NCBI RefSeq assembly: GCF_008297975.1
Contig: NZ_VLNY01000005.1
Coordinates: 186,001 to 250,000, forward strand
Source: Antrihabitans cavernicola
GTDB lineage: Bacteria; Actinomycetota; Actinomycetes; Mycobacteriales; Mycobacteriaceae
Direction: 5' to 3'
DNA: 64,000 nt
The notes under the pieces are model-generated. The model saw only the letters and a list, made by a program, of their open reading frames with translations. It was not told where the DNA came from and made no database searches. A program made the position numbers and the translations under genes. Below are positions 8,604-17,274 of the stretch, piece by piece. Numbering within the stretch: the first letter of the stretch is position 1; each line of letters starts with the position of its first letter.

Positions 8604-8771
8604 CTAGAGACCTGCCGCCCGAGCCCGCAACGCAAAGTACGGCGCCATCGGCGATTGGGCTTGCAGCCCGTACAGATGCTCGACCAGCGCCGCAACCGGC
8701 ATGGTCGTCGGCTGCAGCAGGTGCTGGCGGGCAAGCGTTGCTCGGCCGAGTGCGCGGCCCGTCAGCACCAT
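8604..8771 (-). pseudogene. truncated winged-helix DNA-binding (AlkZ-like) gene, N-terminal 55 codons
   Basis: Starts with ATG 6 nt after the sugC stop and encodes M-V-L-T-G-R-A-L-G-R, then L-A-R-Q-H-L-L-Q, V-E-H-L-Y-G-L-Q-A-Q-S-P and A-P-Y-F-A-L-R-A-R, before a TAG at 8604. The L-x-R-Q-x-L-L and G-L-Q-A-Q-x-P-x-A-P-Y-x-x-L motifs are those of the first about 55 residues of winged-helix DNA-binding proteins of the AlkZ/YcaQ (DUF1006) family, which normally have 350-400 residues. The rest is absent here. The break lies at the edge of the recombinase module, so the gene was probably interrupted by its insertion. Confidence 0.65.
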
Positions 8772-8777
8772 TGGCGC

Positions 8778-9947
8778 TTACAGCCCGAGGTTGGCTCCCG
8801 AGTGCTGATCGAAGAGCACAAGCTTGGCGGGATCGAACCACAACTCCACCGGCGCACCTTGTCGCGCCTGCGACTCCGCGGCAAGCCGGGCAACCAGCTG
8901 AGCGCCACCGAGATCGGCGATACCTGCGTCGGCGGCGAGTTCCTGCAACTCTTGCGACTCGACAGCCGGTCCCTCGATGTTGAAATACGCGTACTTGTCC
9001 GATCCCATCGACTCCAGCACATCCACATCGGTGGTAATGGTTGCGCCGGTGGACTTTTGGTAGGCATCGATCAACGCGGCATCCTCGAAATGCTCCGGTC
9101 GAATACCCACGACCACCTCACGTGACGCATTGTTCGACTGCAGTTTGTTGCGGGTCTCGTTCGGCAAAGGGATGGTGCCCACTGCGGTGTTCACGCCGTC
9201 GGCGCTCAACTCGCCCGGGATGAAGTTCATCGAGGGCGATCCGATGAACCCGGCGACGAACAGGTTCTGCGGACGGTCGTAGAGTTCCTGCGGCGCACCG
9301 ACCTGCTGAACGATGCCGCCGCGCATCACCACCACTCGGTCGCCGAGCGTCATCGCCTCGGTCTGGTCGTGGGTGACGTAGACCGTTGTGGTGCCGAGCC
9401 GCTTCTGCAGCCGTGCGATCTCGGTACGCATCTGCACACGCAGCTTCGCGTCGAGGTTGGACAGTGGCTCGTCCATCAGGAATGCCTTGGGGCTACGCAC
9501 GATTGCGCGTCCCATCGCGACGCGCTGGCGTTGACCACCGGACAGGTTGGCAGGTTTGCGATCCAGGTGCTGATCGAGATCGAGGATGCGCGACGCCTCG
9601 GCGACCTTGCTGTTGATCTCGTCTTTGGACAGCTTCGCCAGGGTCAGGGGGAACGCGATGTTCTCCCGAACCGTCATGTGCGGGTACAGCGCATACGACT
9701 GGAACACCATGGCGATGTCGCGGTCCTTCGGCGCCTTCTCGTTGACCCGCTCCCCCGCGATGCGCAGTTCACCCGACGAAATGTCCTCCAGGCCGGCAAT
9801 CATGTTGAGGGTGGTCGACTTTCCGCAGCCCGACGGCCCGACCAGAATGATGAACTCGCCGTCGGCAATGGTGACGTCCACATCGCTGACCGCTTTGGCG
9901 CCGTCGGGGTAGAGCTTCGTGATCTTGTCGAGAACGATTTCGGACAT
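8778..9947 (-). CDS. sugC: trehalose ABC importer ATPase SugC
   Basis: 389 aa cytoplasmic ATPase that powers trehalose import with SugA/SugB and LpqY. Walker A G37-P-S-G-C-G-K-S-T45, signature L-S-G-G-Q at 135-139, Walker B F-L-M-D-E ending E160, and a MalK/UgpC-type C-terminal regulatory (TOBE/MOP-like) region after about residue 240. Length and order match mycobacterial SugC. It starts 3 nt after sugB ends and is last in the four-gene unit. In mycobacteria the system recycles trehalose released during mycolate transfer. Confidence 0.92.
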   Translation of the reverse strand: MSEIVLDKITKLYPDGAKAVSDVDVTIADGEFIILVGPSGCGKSTTLNMIAGLEDISSGELRIAGERVNEKAPKDRDIAMVFQSYALYPHMTVRENIAFPLTLAKLSKDEINSKVAEASRILDLDQHLDRKPANLSGGQRQRVAMGRAIVRSPKAFLMDEPLSNLDAKLRVQMRTEIARLQKRLGTTTVYVTHDQTEAMTLGDRVVVMRGGIVQQVGAPQELYDRPQNLFVAGFIGSPSMNFIPGELSADGVNTAVGTIPLPNETRNKLQSNNASREVVVGIRPEHFEDAALIDAYQKSTGATITTDVDVLESMGSDKYAYFNIEGPAVESQELQELAADAGIADLGGAQLVARLAAESQARQGAPVELWFDPAKLVLFDQHSGANLGL

Positions 9948-9950
9948 CGC

Positions 9951-10781
9951 TTATCCCTTCACAGCGCCGGATGTCAGACCGGCGACGATACGACGTTGGA
10001 AGAACAGAACGAAGATGATGATCGGAATGGTGATGATCACGGCCGCGGCTGCGATCGATCCGGTCGGCTCCTCGAACTGCGAGCTACCGGTGAACTGAGA
10101 GATGGCTGCGGGCACGGTGATCGAACGCTGCGTCGCCGTCAACGAGATGGCGAGCAACAGGTCGTTCCACGCGAAGATGAACACCAGGATCGCCGCGGTG
10201 ACGATGCCCGGCGCGGCGAGCGGGGCGATCACCTTGCGGAACGCCTGACCCGCGGTGGCGCCGTCCATCTTGGCGGCCTTCTCCAGATCCCATGGGATCT
10301 CACGGAAGAACGCCGACAGCGTGTATATCGACAGCGGCAGCGCGAACGTGATGTACGGCAGGATCAGTCCCGGCCAGCTGTCGAACAACCCGAGCGCGCG
10401 CTCGATGTCGAACAGCGGTGTCACCAACGAGATCTGCGGGAACATCGCGATCAACAGCGCGGCGCCGACCAGCAGCTTCTTGCCCGGAAAGTCCAGGCGC
10501 GCAACCGCGTACGCCGCCATCGTGCCGATCACGACAGCGATCACGGTGGTGATGAGTCCGATGCCGATCGAGTTGATCAGCGCGCTCGTGAACTGGTCCG
10601 TTTGGAAGATGCCCTTGTAGTTGTCGAGCGTCCACGACTTCGGGATGAACGACCCGTCCTTGATGGTGGCCGCCGACTTGAAGGACAGGCTGATGATCCA
10701 GACGAGCGGAATCAATGCGTACAGCAGGACGATCAGGTTGATGACGGTCCAACCGGCTTTGGTGCGAGCGGTGGTGGTCAT
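9951..10781 (-). CDS. sugB: trehalose ABC importer permease SugB
   Basis: 276 aa inner-membrane permease of the MalG type. Six hydrophobic helices can be traced, and the EAA loop [12 protein letters not shown] (about residue 173), which contacts the ATPase, is present. It forms the channel with SugA. Its start lies 2 nt after the sugA stop; sugC follows after 3 nt. Confidence 0.9.
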   Translation of the reverse strand: MTTTARTKAGWTVINLIVLLYALIPLVWIISLSFKSAATIKDGSFIPKSWTLDNYKGIFQTDQFTSALINSIGIGLITTVIAVVIGTMAAYAVARLDFPGKKLLVGAALLIAMFPQISLVTPLFDIERALGLFDSWPGLILPYITFALPLSIYTLSAFFREIPWDLEKAAKMDGATAGQAFRKVIAPLAAPGIVTAAILVFIFAWNDLLLAISLTATQRSITVPAAISQFTGSSQFEEPTGSIAAAAVIITIPIIIFVLFFQRRIVAGLTSGAVKG

Positions 10782-10783
10782 TG

Positions 10784-11728
10784 CTACCGGCCTTCCGCAT
10801 CGGAACCGGGTGCCGAGGCACCGAACAATTTGATGAAGATCACGGCGATGATCGCGACGCAGAAGAAGATCAGGACGCTGATCGCCGAGCCGAGACCGAG
10901 GTTGAACGCCCCGAACAGGTTGTCGTAACCCAGAATCGACACCGAGCCCGTCCCGTTACTGCCCTTGGTGAGTACGTAGATGTTGTCGAAGATGCGGAAT
11001 GCATCCAGCGTGCGGAAGAGCAACGCAACCAGGATCGCTGGCTTCATCAGCGGAATGATGATGCGTATCAACCGCGTCCACGCACCCGCACCGTCGACTT
11101 GCGCGGCCTTGAGCAGATCGTCGGGCACCAGCGCCAGACCTGCCAACAGCAGCAAGGCCATGAACGGCGTTGTCTTCCACACCTCGGCGAGAACGACGAT
11201 CGCCAACGACGGCAGCTGCTCGGTGAGCGGCGCGCTGCCGGTGGGCAACAGATTCGCGAGGTAGCCGGTGTCCGGCGTCCACGCGTAGTACCAGCTGTAT
11301 GCCGCCGCGACGGTCACGATGCCGTACGGAATCAGCACGACGGTTCGCACGAGCCCGCGACCGAAGATGGTGCGGTGCATGACGAGTGCGACGGCCAAAC
11401 CGAGTACGAACTCGATCGCCACGGACACGATGGTGATGCCCGCGGTGACGCCGAAGGCGGTCCACCAGTAACCATCGGACAGAACCGCGCCGTAGTTGGC
11501 GACACCGACGAACGACTTGTCGTCGGGGAACGCGAGGTTGTACTTCTGCAGGCTCAACCAGAAGGCGTAGAGGATCGGATAGGCGGTGACGGCGAGCATC
11601 AGGATCGCCGCAGGCGCGATCAGCAGCAAACCTAGCCGCTTCTCCGCCTTCTTACCTTCGGACTGCGCGCGAGCCGCGGGCTTGTCCGCCTTGGAATGTT
11701 TCGCCGCGGACGTCGATGGCGCGGTCAT
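10784..11728 (-). CDS. sugA: trehalose ABC importer permease SugA
   Basis: 314 aa MalF-type permease. The N-terminal about 30 residues are Ala/Lys-rich and cytoplasmic ([13 protein letters not shown]), followed by six membrane segments and an EAA-type loop ([11 protein letters not shown]). It overlaps the lpqY stop by ATGA, indicating coupled translation with the lipoprotein gene. Confidence 0.9.
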   Translation of the reverse strand: MTAPSTSAAKHSKADKPAARAQSEGKKAEKRLGLLLIAPAAILMLAVTAYPILYAFWLSLQKYNLAFPDDKSFVGVANYGAVLSDGYWWTAFGVTAGITIVSVAIEFVLGLAVALVMHRTIFGRGLVRTVVLIPYGIVTVAAAYSWYYAWTPDTGYLANLLPTGSAPLTEQLPSLAIVVLAEVWKTTPFMALLLLAGLALVPDDLLKAAQVDGAGAWTRLIRIIIPLMKPAILVALLFRTLDAFRIFDNIYVLTKGSNGTGSVSILGYDNLFGAFNLGLGSAISVLIFFCVAIIAVIFIKLFGASAPGSDAEGR

Positions 11729-13083
11729 GGGATCAGCCCCTTCGAGTTGACGGCCTGAGTTACCTGGTCCGCGAGCTTGTCCACGTCACCGACCGGATCG
11801 ATGTTCTGCGGCGGATTCAAGGAGTCGGTGAGCAGGATCGAAATACTTTGGTACGCGGGCGAAATCGGGCGCACCGCCGCCGACTTGATCGAGCCGAGAA
11901 CGCCCTGCCACGCCGGGTAGGCCTTTTGGAACTCGGGATCGTCGTAGAGCTTCGCGAGCACGGGCGGAACGCCACCGTTGACGGCGTTGTTGCGTTGGTT
12001 CTGCTCGTTGGTGAGGCAGGCCACCGCTTCCCACGCCTCGGGCTCGTGCTCGGTGGTCTTGGCGACGCCGATGTTGAAGCCACCGATGGTCACCTTCGCG
12101 GGTTCGCCGGGATTGACCGAGGGGAACGGTGCGCTGGCGAAAACCTTGGCAATGGCCGCGTCCTGCTGATCCGCGGGCACACCCTTCAAGTTCAGGAACG
12201 GAACGGCTCCGGCAGCTGCGTTCTCCTTCATGCTGGGCAGCACGAACGGGTAGTTGACTTCCATTGCAGCGTTGCCGAATTCGAGCCCGTTACGGGCTGA
12301 CGCCTCGTCGCTCTGCGAGATCGACGGATCGTGACCCGGCGCGGTGGCGACCCGCTTGATGATGGTCAGCGCTTTCTCCGTCGCCGCCCGATGTTCGGGG
12401 GTGTCGTTGAGGGTGACGGTCTTGCCGTCGTCGCCGACGACGGATCCGCCGGCACTGGCGAGCAGGGTGTTGAACCACACCATCAGGCCTTCGTACTGCT
12501 TGGCCTGGACGCCGATCTGCGCAGGCTTGCCCGCGGCCGCGTTCGCCGTCGCGATGTCGATCGCCTGATCCCAGGTCTGCGGCGGCTGACCGTTCGGCAT
12601 CTCGTCCGGCCGGTACCAGAGCAACTGGGTGTTGGAGTTCAGTGGAACGGCGTAGAGCTTGTCCTTCCATTCCGCCGTCGCGAGCGGGCCTTCAAGCGTG
12701 GAGCCGTCTTTCAGCTTCGTCGCGAGGTCGTCGGGTACCGGAAGTGCCCAACCCGCTTCGGCGAACTCGGCGGTCCACACCACATCGAGTGTCATCAGAT
12801 CGAGCGTGCGGTCGTTGCCCGCCAATCTTCGCGCAAGTTGCAGTCGCTGATCGTTGGCGCTCTTCGGCAGCGTGCGTTGTTCCACCTTGTAGCGCCCACC
12901 CGATGCCGCAGTGCAATTCGCCGCGGCTTCCGCGTACTGCTCGGCGCCGTCGGCTGCGGTGTAGAAACTCAGCACGATGCCACCGCTGTCCGAACCGCAA
13001 CCGGCTATCAGGGGACTCATCACCAGCGCCGAAGCGCCCAACAGCGCGAGCCGCCTCCCTAGATACCGCCGTCTCAGTTGCAC
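11725..13083 (-). CDS. lpqY: trehalose-binding lipoprotein LpqY
   Basis: 452 aa substrate-binding lipoprotein. I choose the GTG at 13083 because AGAGGAGG sits 6 nt before it and a signal peptide follows at once (basic L-R-R-R, hydrophobic core, lipobox I-A-G-C with Cys29); the open frame extends 43 codons further upstream without a signal. Segments such as Q-R-L-Q-L-A-R-R-L and D-V-V-W-T-A-E-F-A-E-A-G-W-A-L-P, and P-A-K-V-T-I-G-G, match M. tuberculosis LpqY as I remember it. It is anchored outside the membrane and delivers trehalose to SugAB. Confidence 0.9.
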   Translation of the reverse strand: MQLRRRYLGRRLALLGASALVMSPLIAGCGSDSGGIVLSFYTAADGAEQYAEAAANCTAASGGRYKVEQRTLPKSANDQRLQLARRLAGNDRTLDLMTLDVVWTAEFAEAGWALPVPDDLATKLKDGSTLEGPLATAEWKDKLYAVPLNSNTQLLWYRPDEMPNGQPPQTWDQAIDIATANAAAGKPAQIGVQAKQYEGLMVWFNTLLASAGGSVVGDDGKTVTLNDTPEHRAATEKALTIIKRVATAPGHDPSISQSDEASARNGLEFGNAAMEVNYPFVLPSMKENAAAGAVPFLNLKGVPADQQDAAIAKVFASAPFPSVNPGEPAKVTIGGFNIGVAKTTEHEPEAWEAVACLTNEQNQRNNAVNGGVPPVLAKLYDDPEFQKAYPAWQGVLGSIKSAAVRPISPAYQSISILLTDSLNPPQNIDPVGDVDKLADQVTQAVNSKGLIP

Positions 13084-13182
13084 AGTCGCCTCCTCTACTG
13101 CGGGATGCGACACAAACTTCGTCAGCCATCGTCTCGCACCCGCGGGAGGCGGGGCCGACATTGCACTCGCACTCGGCGTAAA

Positions 13183-13212
13183 ACTATCCGAATTCGTGGG
13201 CGGAAAGTGCAA
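13183..13212 (-). promoter_or_regulatory. candidate promoter of lpqY-sugABC
   Basis: On the reverse strand TTGCAC (13212-13207) and GATAGT (13188-13183) are separated by 18 nt, a plausible sigma-70-type -35/-10 pair about 100 nt upstream of the lpqY GTG. It lies in the 164-nt gap behind the Rv1234-like gene. By-eye match only. Confidence 0.35.
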
Positions 13213-13247
13213 ATTCGGCTGGTTTGGTCAACCCGAACTCACACTCT

Positions 13248-13736
13248 CTACAGTGCGAGCTTTGCCAGCAGGTCGCGTGCGGCCTCCGCGGAACGCGGCT
13301 CGCAGAGCACGTCGTAACGTCCGGCAACCAGCTGCATCGTCGACGCGAAGTCGCGTTGACCCTTGGTTGCCGCGTACGGAATCGAGGTGGAGATGACGCC
13401 GAAGAAAACGCCGCCGACTATGCCGACCAGCAGCGGACCGAGCAGACCCCCGGTGAAGATGCCCAGCAACAAACCGAAGAACACACCGAGCCAGGCGCCC
13501 GAAACAACGCCGCCACCAATGACTTTGGCCCAGGTCAGCCTGCCGATAACGCGCTCGACCTGCATGAGGTCGACTCCGACGATGGTCACGTCCTCCACCG
13601 AGAACTGTTGATCGGAGAGATAGTCGACTGCGCGCTGCGCTTCGGCGTAGGTGGGATAGGACCCGATCGGCCAACCGGACGGCGGGGTCGGCAAGCCTTG
13701 CCGGGCGCGGTTCGGCTGTCCAAGTGGATTCGTCAT
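13248..13736 (-). CDS. Rv1234-like membrane protein (general stress protein-like fold plus two TM helices)
   Basis: 162 aa. N-terminal G-W-P-I-G-S-Y-P-T-Y-A-E-A-Q-R-A-V-D-Y-L-S is a small alpha/beta domain like that of YflT/general stress protein 17M. Next come two glycine-rich membrane helices (about 75-120, G-V-V-S-G-A-W-L-G-V-F-F-G-L-L-L) and a tail with R-Y-D-V-L-C. The start at ATG 13736 follows GGAGG with only 1 nt of spacing, so the exact start is less certain. Position beside lpqY and the MgtE-like gene is the mycobacterial arrangement. Function unknown. Confidence 0.8.
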   Translation of the reverse strand: MTNPLGQPNRARQGLPTPPSGWPIGSYPTYAEAQRAVDYLSDQQFSVEDVTIVGVDLMQVERVIGRLTWAKVIGGGVVSGAWLGVFFGLLLGIFTGGLLGPLLVGIVGGVFFGVISTSIPYAATKGQRDFASTMQLVAGRYDVLCEPRSAEAARDLLAKLAL

Positions 13737-13801
13737 GCCTCCATTCTGCCCCGTCGCGCCGACAGATTGCAGCAAACGTCCAGCACCGACGCGTGTGGAG
13801 C

Positions 13802-13819
13802 ATGCGCGGCCTAGCGCAT
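13802..13819. promoter_or_regulatory. inverted repeat ATGCGC-N6-GCGCAT
   Basis: Perfect 6-bp arms in the 136-nt divergent spacer between the Rv1234-like gene and the MgtE-domain gene, 54 nt before the latter's GTG. It could be an operator or a small hairpin; nothing identifies the binding protein. Confidence 0.3.
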
Positions 13820-13872
13820 ATCGGTGTGGTTGACTCGCGTTGCAACTTTCCGTGGCGGCAAAGGAGGACCCC

Positions 13873-15153
13873 GTGGCAGCGGTGAGCAAGGTGTTCGCGG
13901 CCAGGCTCGCAGGCCTCGTCGTCCTCGGTCCCGACGGGGAATCGGTGGGACGCGTTCGAGACATAGTCATCACCGCACGCATCGACAGGCAACAACCCCG
14001 CGTCCTCGGTCTGGCCGTCGAGTTGCTCACGCACAGAAGAATTTTCGTCCCCATGTTGCGGGTGACGGCAATCGAACCCAACTCGGTGACGCTCACGACG
14101 GGCAGCGTGAGCCTGCGCCGCTTCAACCAGCGGCCCGGCGAAATCCTCGCGCTGGCACAGGTACTCGACTCGCGCGTGCGCGTCGACGATCCGGAACTCG
14201 ACGACATCGCGGACATCGACGTACTGGTTGTCGATCTGGGTATCGAGCTCACCCGCACGCGCGACTGGGTGGTGTCGCGGGTCGCTGTGCGCGGCCATCG
14301 TGGTCGGCTCGGTCGGCGCGGTGCAATACATATCGTCGACTGGCAGCACGTGCGAGGCCTCACCCAGACCGATCTCGCCATGCCCGGCCAGGGAGTCGAA
14401 CAGCTGCTGCTGCAGTTCGAGGGACTTCGACCCGCCGATGTCGCCAACGCGATGCGTGAGTTGCCGCACAAGCGGCGCATCGAAGTAGCGCTCGCCCTCG
14501 ACGACGAGCGTCTCGCCGATGTGTTGCAGGAACTGCCGGACGACGACCAGATTTCGCTGCTCGGTCACTTCGAGGAGCGGCGCGCGGCCGACATCCTCGA
14601 AGCGATGGATCCCGACGACGCCGCCGACCTGCTCGGCGAACTACCCGGCGCCGAGGCGGAATCGTTGCTGCGCCTGATGGATCCAGAGGAATCGGCACCC
14701 GTGCGCCGCCTCCTCGAACACTCGCCGGACACTGCGGGCGGATTGATGACGCCCGAGCCGGTGATCCTCAACCCCGCGACCACCGTTGCGGAAGCGCTGG
14801 CGCGCGTACGTAATCCGGATCTCACACCCGCGGTCTCGAGTCTGGTCTTCGTCGTTCGCCCGCCGACCGCCACGCCGACCGGGCACTACCTGGGCTGTGT
14901 GCATCTGCAGCAACTTCTGCGCGAGCCGCCGTCGACCCTCGTCGGCGGTGCGCTGGACAAGGACCTGCCCCGCCTGAGTCCCGACGATCCCCTTGCCGCA
15001 GTCACACGGTATTTCGCCACCTACAACCTGGTCTGCGGACCTGTCGTCGACGACGAGGGCCATCTACTCGGCGCCGTCACCGTCGACGACGTGCTCGATC
15101 ACCTGCTGCCCGACGACTGGCGCGAACAGGAGGAAACCGTCGATGGCCGATAA
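13873..15153 (+). CDS. MgtE N-terminal/CBS domain protein (Rv1232c-like)
   Basis: 426 aa. GTG at 13873 follows AAGGAGG with a 5-nt spacer, so the upstream in-frame TTG at 13840 is not used here. Order: a PRC-barrel-like region (1-130; L-A-G-L-V-V-L-G-P-D-G-E-S-V-G-R-V-R-D-I-V), MgtE_N helical repeats (about 185-290; L-P-D-D-D-Q, D-P-D-D-A-A-D-L-L-G-E-L-P), and a CBS pair (about 300-415; A-G-G-L-M-T-P-E-P, ending G-A-V-T-V-D-D-V-L-D-H-L-L). It lacks the MgtE membrane channel, so it is not itself a transporter; Mg2+ sensing is an inference. It overlaps the next gene by 11 nt. Confidence 0.85.
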   Translation: MAAVSKVFAARLAGLVVLGPDGESVGRVRDIVITARIDRQQPRVLGLAVELLTHRRIFVPMLRVTAIEPNSVTLTTGSVSLRRFNQRPGEILALAQVLDSRVRVDDPELDDIADIDVLVVDLGIELTRTRDWVVSRVAVRGHRGRLGRRGAIHIVDWQHVRGLTQTDLAMPGQGVEQLLLQFEGLRPADVANAMRELPHKRRIEVALALDDERLADVLQELPDDDQISLLGHFEERRAADILEAMDPDDAADLLGELPGAEAESLLRLMDPEESAPVRRLLEHSPDTAGGLMTPEPVILNPATTVAEALARVRNPDLTPAVSSLVFVVRPPTATPTGHYLGCVHLQQLLREPPSTLVGGALDKDLPRLSPDDPLAAVTRYFATYNLVCGPVVDDEGHLLGAVTVDDVLDHLLPDDWREQEETVDGR

Positions 15154-15706
15154 GGCGTCAGCACGACAGCGACTCGACACCCCAATTGGGTCTCGCCGAT
15201 TCCGCGTCCAGTTCGATGTAGAAGAAGTGGGCAGGGTCGGGGAGAACTTCGCGCGATTCCTCGGCACAGGACGCTATCTCGCGATCCAGACCGTTTTCGT
15301 GGTCGTGTGGGTCCTGCTCAACGTATTTGCCATCAAACTGCAGTGGGACCCGTATCCGTTCATCCTGCTGAACCTCGCGTTCTCCACGCAGGCGGCATAC
15401 GCGGCGCCCCTGATTCTTCTCGCCCAGAATCGGCAGGAGAACCGGGACCGGGTCTCGCTGGAGGAAGACCGGGTTCGAGCAGCACAAACCAAGGCGGACA
15501 CCGAATTCCTCGCCCGGGAGATCGCGGCCCTGCGCATCGCCGTCGGCGAGGTAGCCACTCGCGATTACCTTCGCCGCGAGCTGGAAGATCTCAAATCGAT
15601 GCTGGAGCCCGAGGGCGATTCGGAGGACATCACCTCGCACGCCGGCACAGGCGGAAAGAGTTCCGCCAAAAGCGGTTCGGGAAAATCGCGCTCCAAGAGC
15701 AAATAG
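15143..15706 (+). CDS. DUF1003 membrane protein
   Basis: 187 aa from ATG 15143, within the end of the MgtE-domain gene, with AGGAGG 9 nt upstream. The DUF1003 core runs about 25-145: two membrane helices (Q-T-V-F-V-V-V-W-V-L-L-N-V and P-F-I-L-L-N-L-A-F-S) followed by N-R-Q-E-N-R-D-R-V, a conserved cytoplasmic motif. The C-terminal 35 residues are Ser/Lys/Gly-rich and disordered. The coupled position suggests it works with the MgtE/CBS protein; the function of the family is unknown. Confidence 0.85.
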   Translation: MADKASARQRLDTPIGSRRFRVQFDVEEVGRVGENFARFLGTGRYLAIQTVFVVVWVLLNVFAIKLQWDPYPFILLNLAFSTQAAYAAPLILLAQNRQENRDRVSLEEDRVRAAQTKADTEFLAREIAALRIAVGEVATRDYLRRELEDLKSMLEPEGDSEDITSHAGTGGKSSAKSGSGKSRSKSK

Positions 15707-15821
15707 CGTCGGTTCGCCCGTTCCCGGGACCGGTCCATAGCTGCTATGTAACCTGGAACTCGTTGACTTCGGTGACCGGTTCCAGCCGGCCACCGACACG
15801 AATCGCGGGTGGTGTGATCGT

Positions 15822-17153
15822 ATGCGGTTGAAGGCGCCAATAACGGTATCTGCGCTGGTCCTGGCCGGTCTTGTGACCGCAGGATCGACGTCGAGCGGCG
15901 TGCTCAGTGGTCCAGATCCTCGGACCCCTGAGCCGCTGCTGCGTTCTGCCGCGGACACCATCGCGAGCGCGCAGGCCAGCGAGTACGAGTTGACCAGCTC
16001 GGTCGGCATCGTTCCCGCCTCCCCCAAGCCGTCTCGAAAGTTGCGCACAGCGTCGCCGCTCGGTGCGGTCAGCGACGTCGGCGCGGCTCCTTTCGCGGGC
16101 GGCATGCCGCTGCGCGACGTCACGCTTCCCGCGGCGCTCGGTGCCTTGGGGATCCCCGAAATCGCGCTGGCCGCCTATCGCAACGCCGAGCTGGCCATGG
16201 CCGCGTCCGAACCCAATTGCGGCATCACATGGAATTTGCTGGCGGGCATCGGGCGGATCGAATCAGGCCATGCCAGCGGCGGAAAGACCGACGCCGCAGG
16301 TACCACGGCGACAGTGATCGCAGGCCCCGCGCTCGACGGAACGCTGCCGGGTAACGAGGTCATCAAGGCAGCCGACGGCAGCGCGGTCCGAGCTGTCGGG
16401 CCGATGCAGTTCCTGCCGTCGACCTGGAAGGCCTACGCGTCCGACGGCAACGGCGACGGCGTCGCAGACCCCAACAACATCTTCGACGCAGCACTCGGCG
16501 CGGCCAAGTACCTGTGCTCGGGTGGTCTGAATCTTCGTGATCCCGCGCAGGAGTTGCGCGCGGTCCTCCGTTACAACAACTCGATGGCCTACGCCGCGAA
16601 CGTGCTGAGTTGGTCTGCCGCCTACCGCGCGGGCGGAGTGCCCGCCGCCGGTCCGGCTCCGGTCGACCTGATTCCGCCGGGAACCTCGCCGATCGACATG
16701 TCGTCGCTGATGAACTCGTCCGTTCCGGTGTTGGATGCCAAGCCCGGCGACCCCGCCGCCACCACTACGACGACCGCGCCGACCACCACACCGACCACTC
16801 CCGCGCTGATCCCGGGCCTGCCCTCGCTGCCGTGCATGATGTTCTGCCCGCCGACGACGCCACCGCCCGCTCCGAAGCAAGAGTTGCTGGCTCCGCCCAC
16901 CTCGACGACCCCCGGGGCTCCTGGCGCGACTCCGACGCCCGCTCCCGCCCCGAAGCCCGATCCAGCCCCGGCACCCGCACCGGCTCCTGCACCAGCCCCC
17001 GTGCCCGGACCGTTACAAATGCCACAGATCGTGTTACCTGTGATTCCGCCCCTACTTCCGCCGCCACCACCGCCTGCAGGCCCTGCACCTGCGGCGATGC
17101 CTGCTCCGGCACCTGCTTTTTCCTTGATTCCACCCCCAGCTCCAGCCAGGTAG
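15822..17153 (+). CDS. secreted lytic transglycosylase with Pro-rich tail (Rv1230c-like)
   Basis: 443 aa. A hydrophobic N-terminus (T-V-S-A-L-V-L-A-G-L-V-T-A-G) directs export. The catalytic domain (about 105-270) is MltB/SLT-like: W-N-L-L-A-G-I-G-R-I-E147-S-G-H carries the catalytic Glu, followed by G-P-M-Q-F-L-P-S-T-W and N-I-F-D-A-A-L-G-A-A-K-Y-L-C. It would cut peptidoglycan to anhydromuropeptides. The C-terminal about 150 residues are Thr/Pro/Ala-rich (P-A-P-A-P repeats), a cell-wall-spanning linker type. A second copy follows 121 nt downstream. Confidence 0.88.
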   Translation: MRLKAPITVSALVLAGLVTAGSTSSGVLSGPDPRTPEPLLRSAADTIASAQASEYELTSSVGIVPASPKPSRKLRTASPLGAVSDVGAAPFAGGMPLRDVTLPAALGALGIPEIALAAYRNAELAMAASEPNCGITWNLLAGIGRIESGHASGGKTDAAGTTATVIAGPALDGTLPGNEVIKAADGSAVRAVGPMQFLPSTWKAYASDGNGDGVADPNNIFDAALGAAKYLCSGGLNLRDPAQELRAVLRYNNSMAYAANVLSWSAAYRAGGVPAAGPAPVDLIPPGTSPIDMSSLMNSSVPVLDAKPGDPAATTTTTAPTTTPTTPALIPGLPSLPCMMFCPPTTPPPAPKQELLAPPTSTTPGAPGATPTPAPAPKPDPAPAPAPAPAPAPVPGPLQMPQIVLPVIPPLLPPPPPPAGPAPAAMPAPAPAFSLIPPPAPAR

Positions 17154-17154
17154 A

Positions 17155-17255
17155 TAACGGCCGTTACAGCGTTCGATCACGGTTGAGTAACAAAATAGAG
17201 TCGAATCGGGTACTCTCAACTCCGGTCATACAAACGGAGGGCCTCGTCACCGAGG
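17155..17255 (+). promoter_or_regulatory. leader region of the second transglycosylase: palindrome and hairpins
   Basis: TAACGGCCGTTA (17155-17166) is a perfect 12-bp palindrome 1 nt after the previous stop codon. GTTGAG (17182-17187) can pair with CTCAAC (17215-17220), and CCTCG (17242-17246) with CGAGG (17251-17255) just before the GGGAGGT ribosome site. Cell-wall hydrolase genes in actinobacteria are often under leader or two-component control. I do not recognise a known riboswitch. Confidence 0.3.
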
Positions 17256-17274
17256 TCACGGGAGGTAACACCCA

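Noticed and set aside
9369-10928. 519-codon forward ORF opposite sugB/sugC
   Set aside because: Crosses two real genes and reads as Asp/Arg-rich non-protein sequence.
17154-17274. possible c-di-AMP (ydaO-type) riboswitch before the second transglycosylase
   Set aside because: Region is shorter than the known fold and I could not find its conserved core; kept only as a structured leader.
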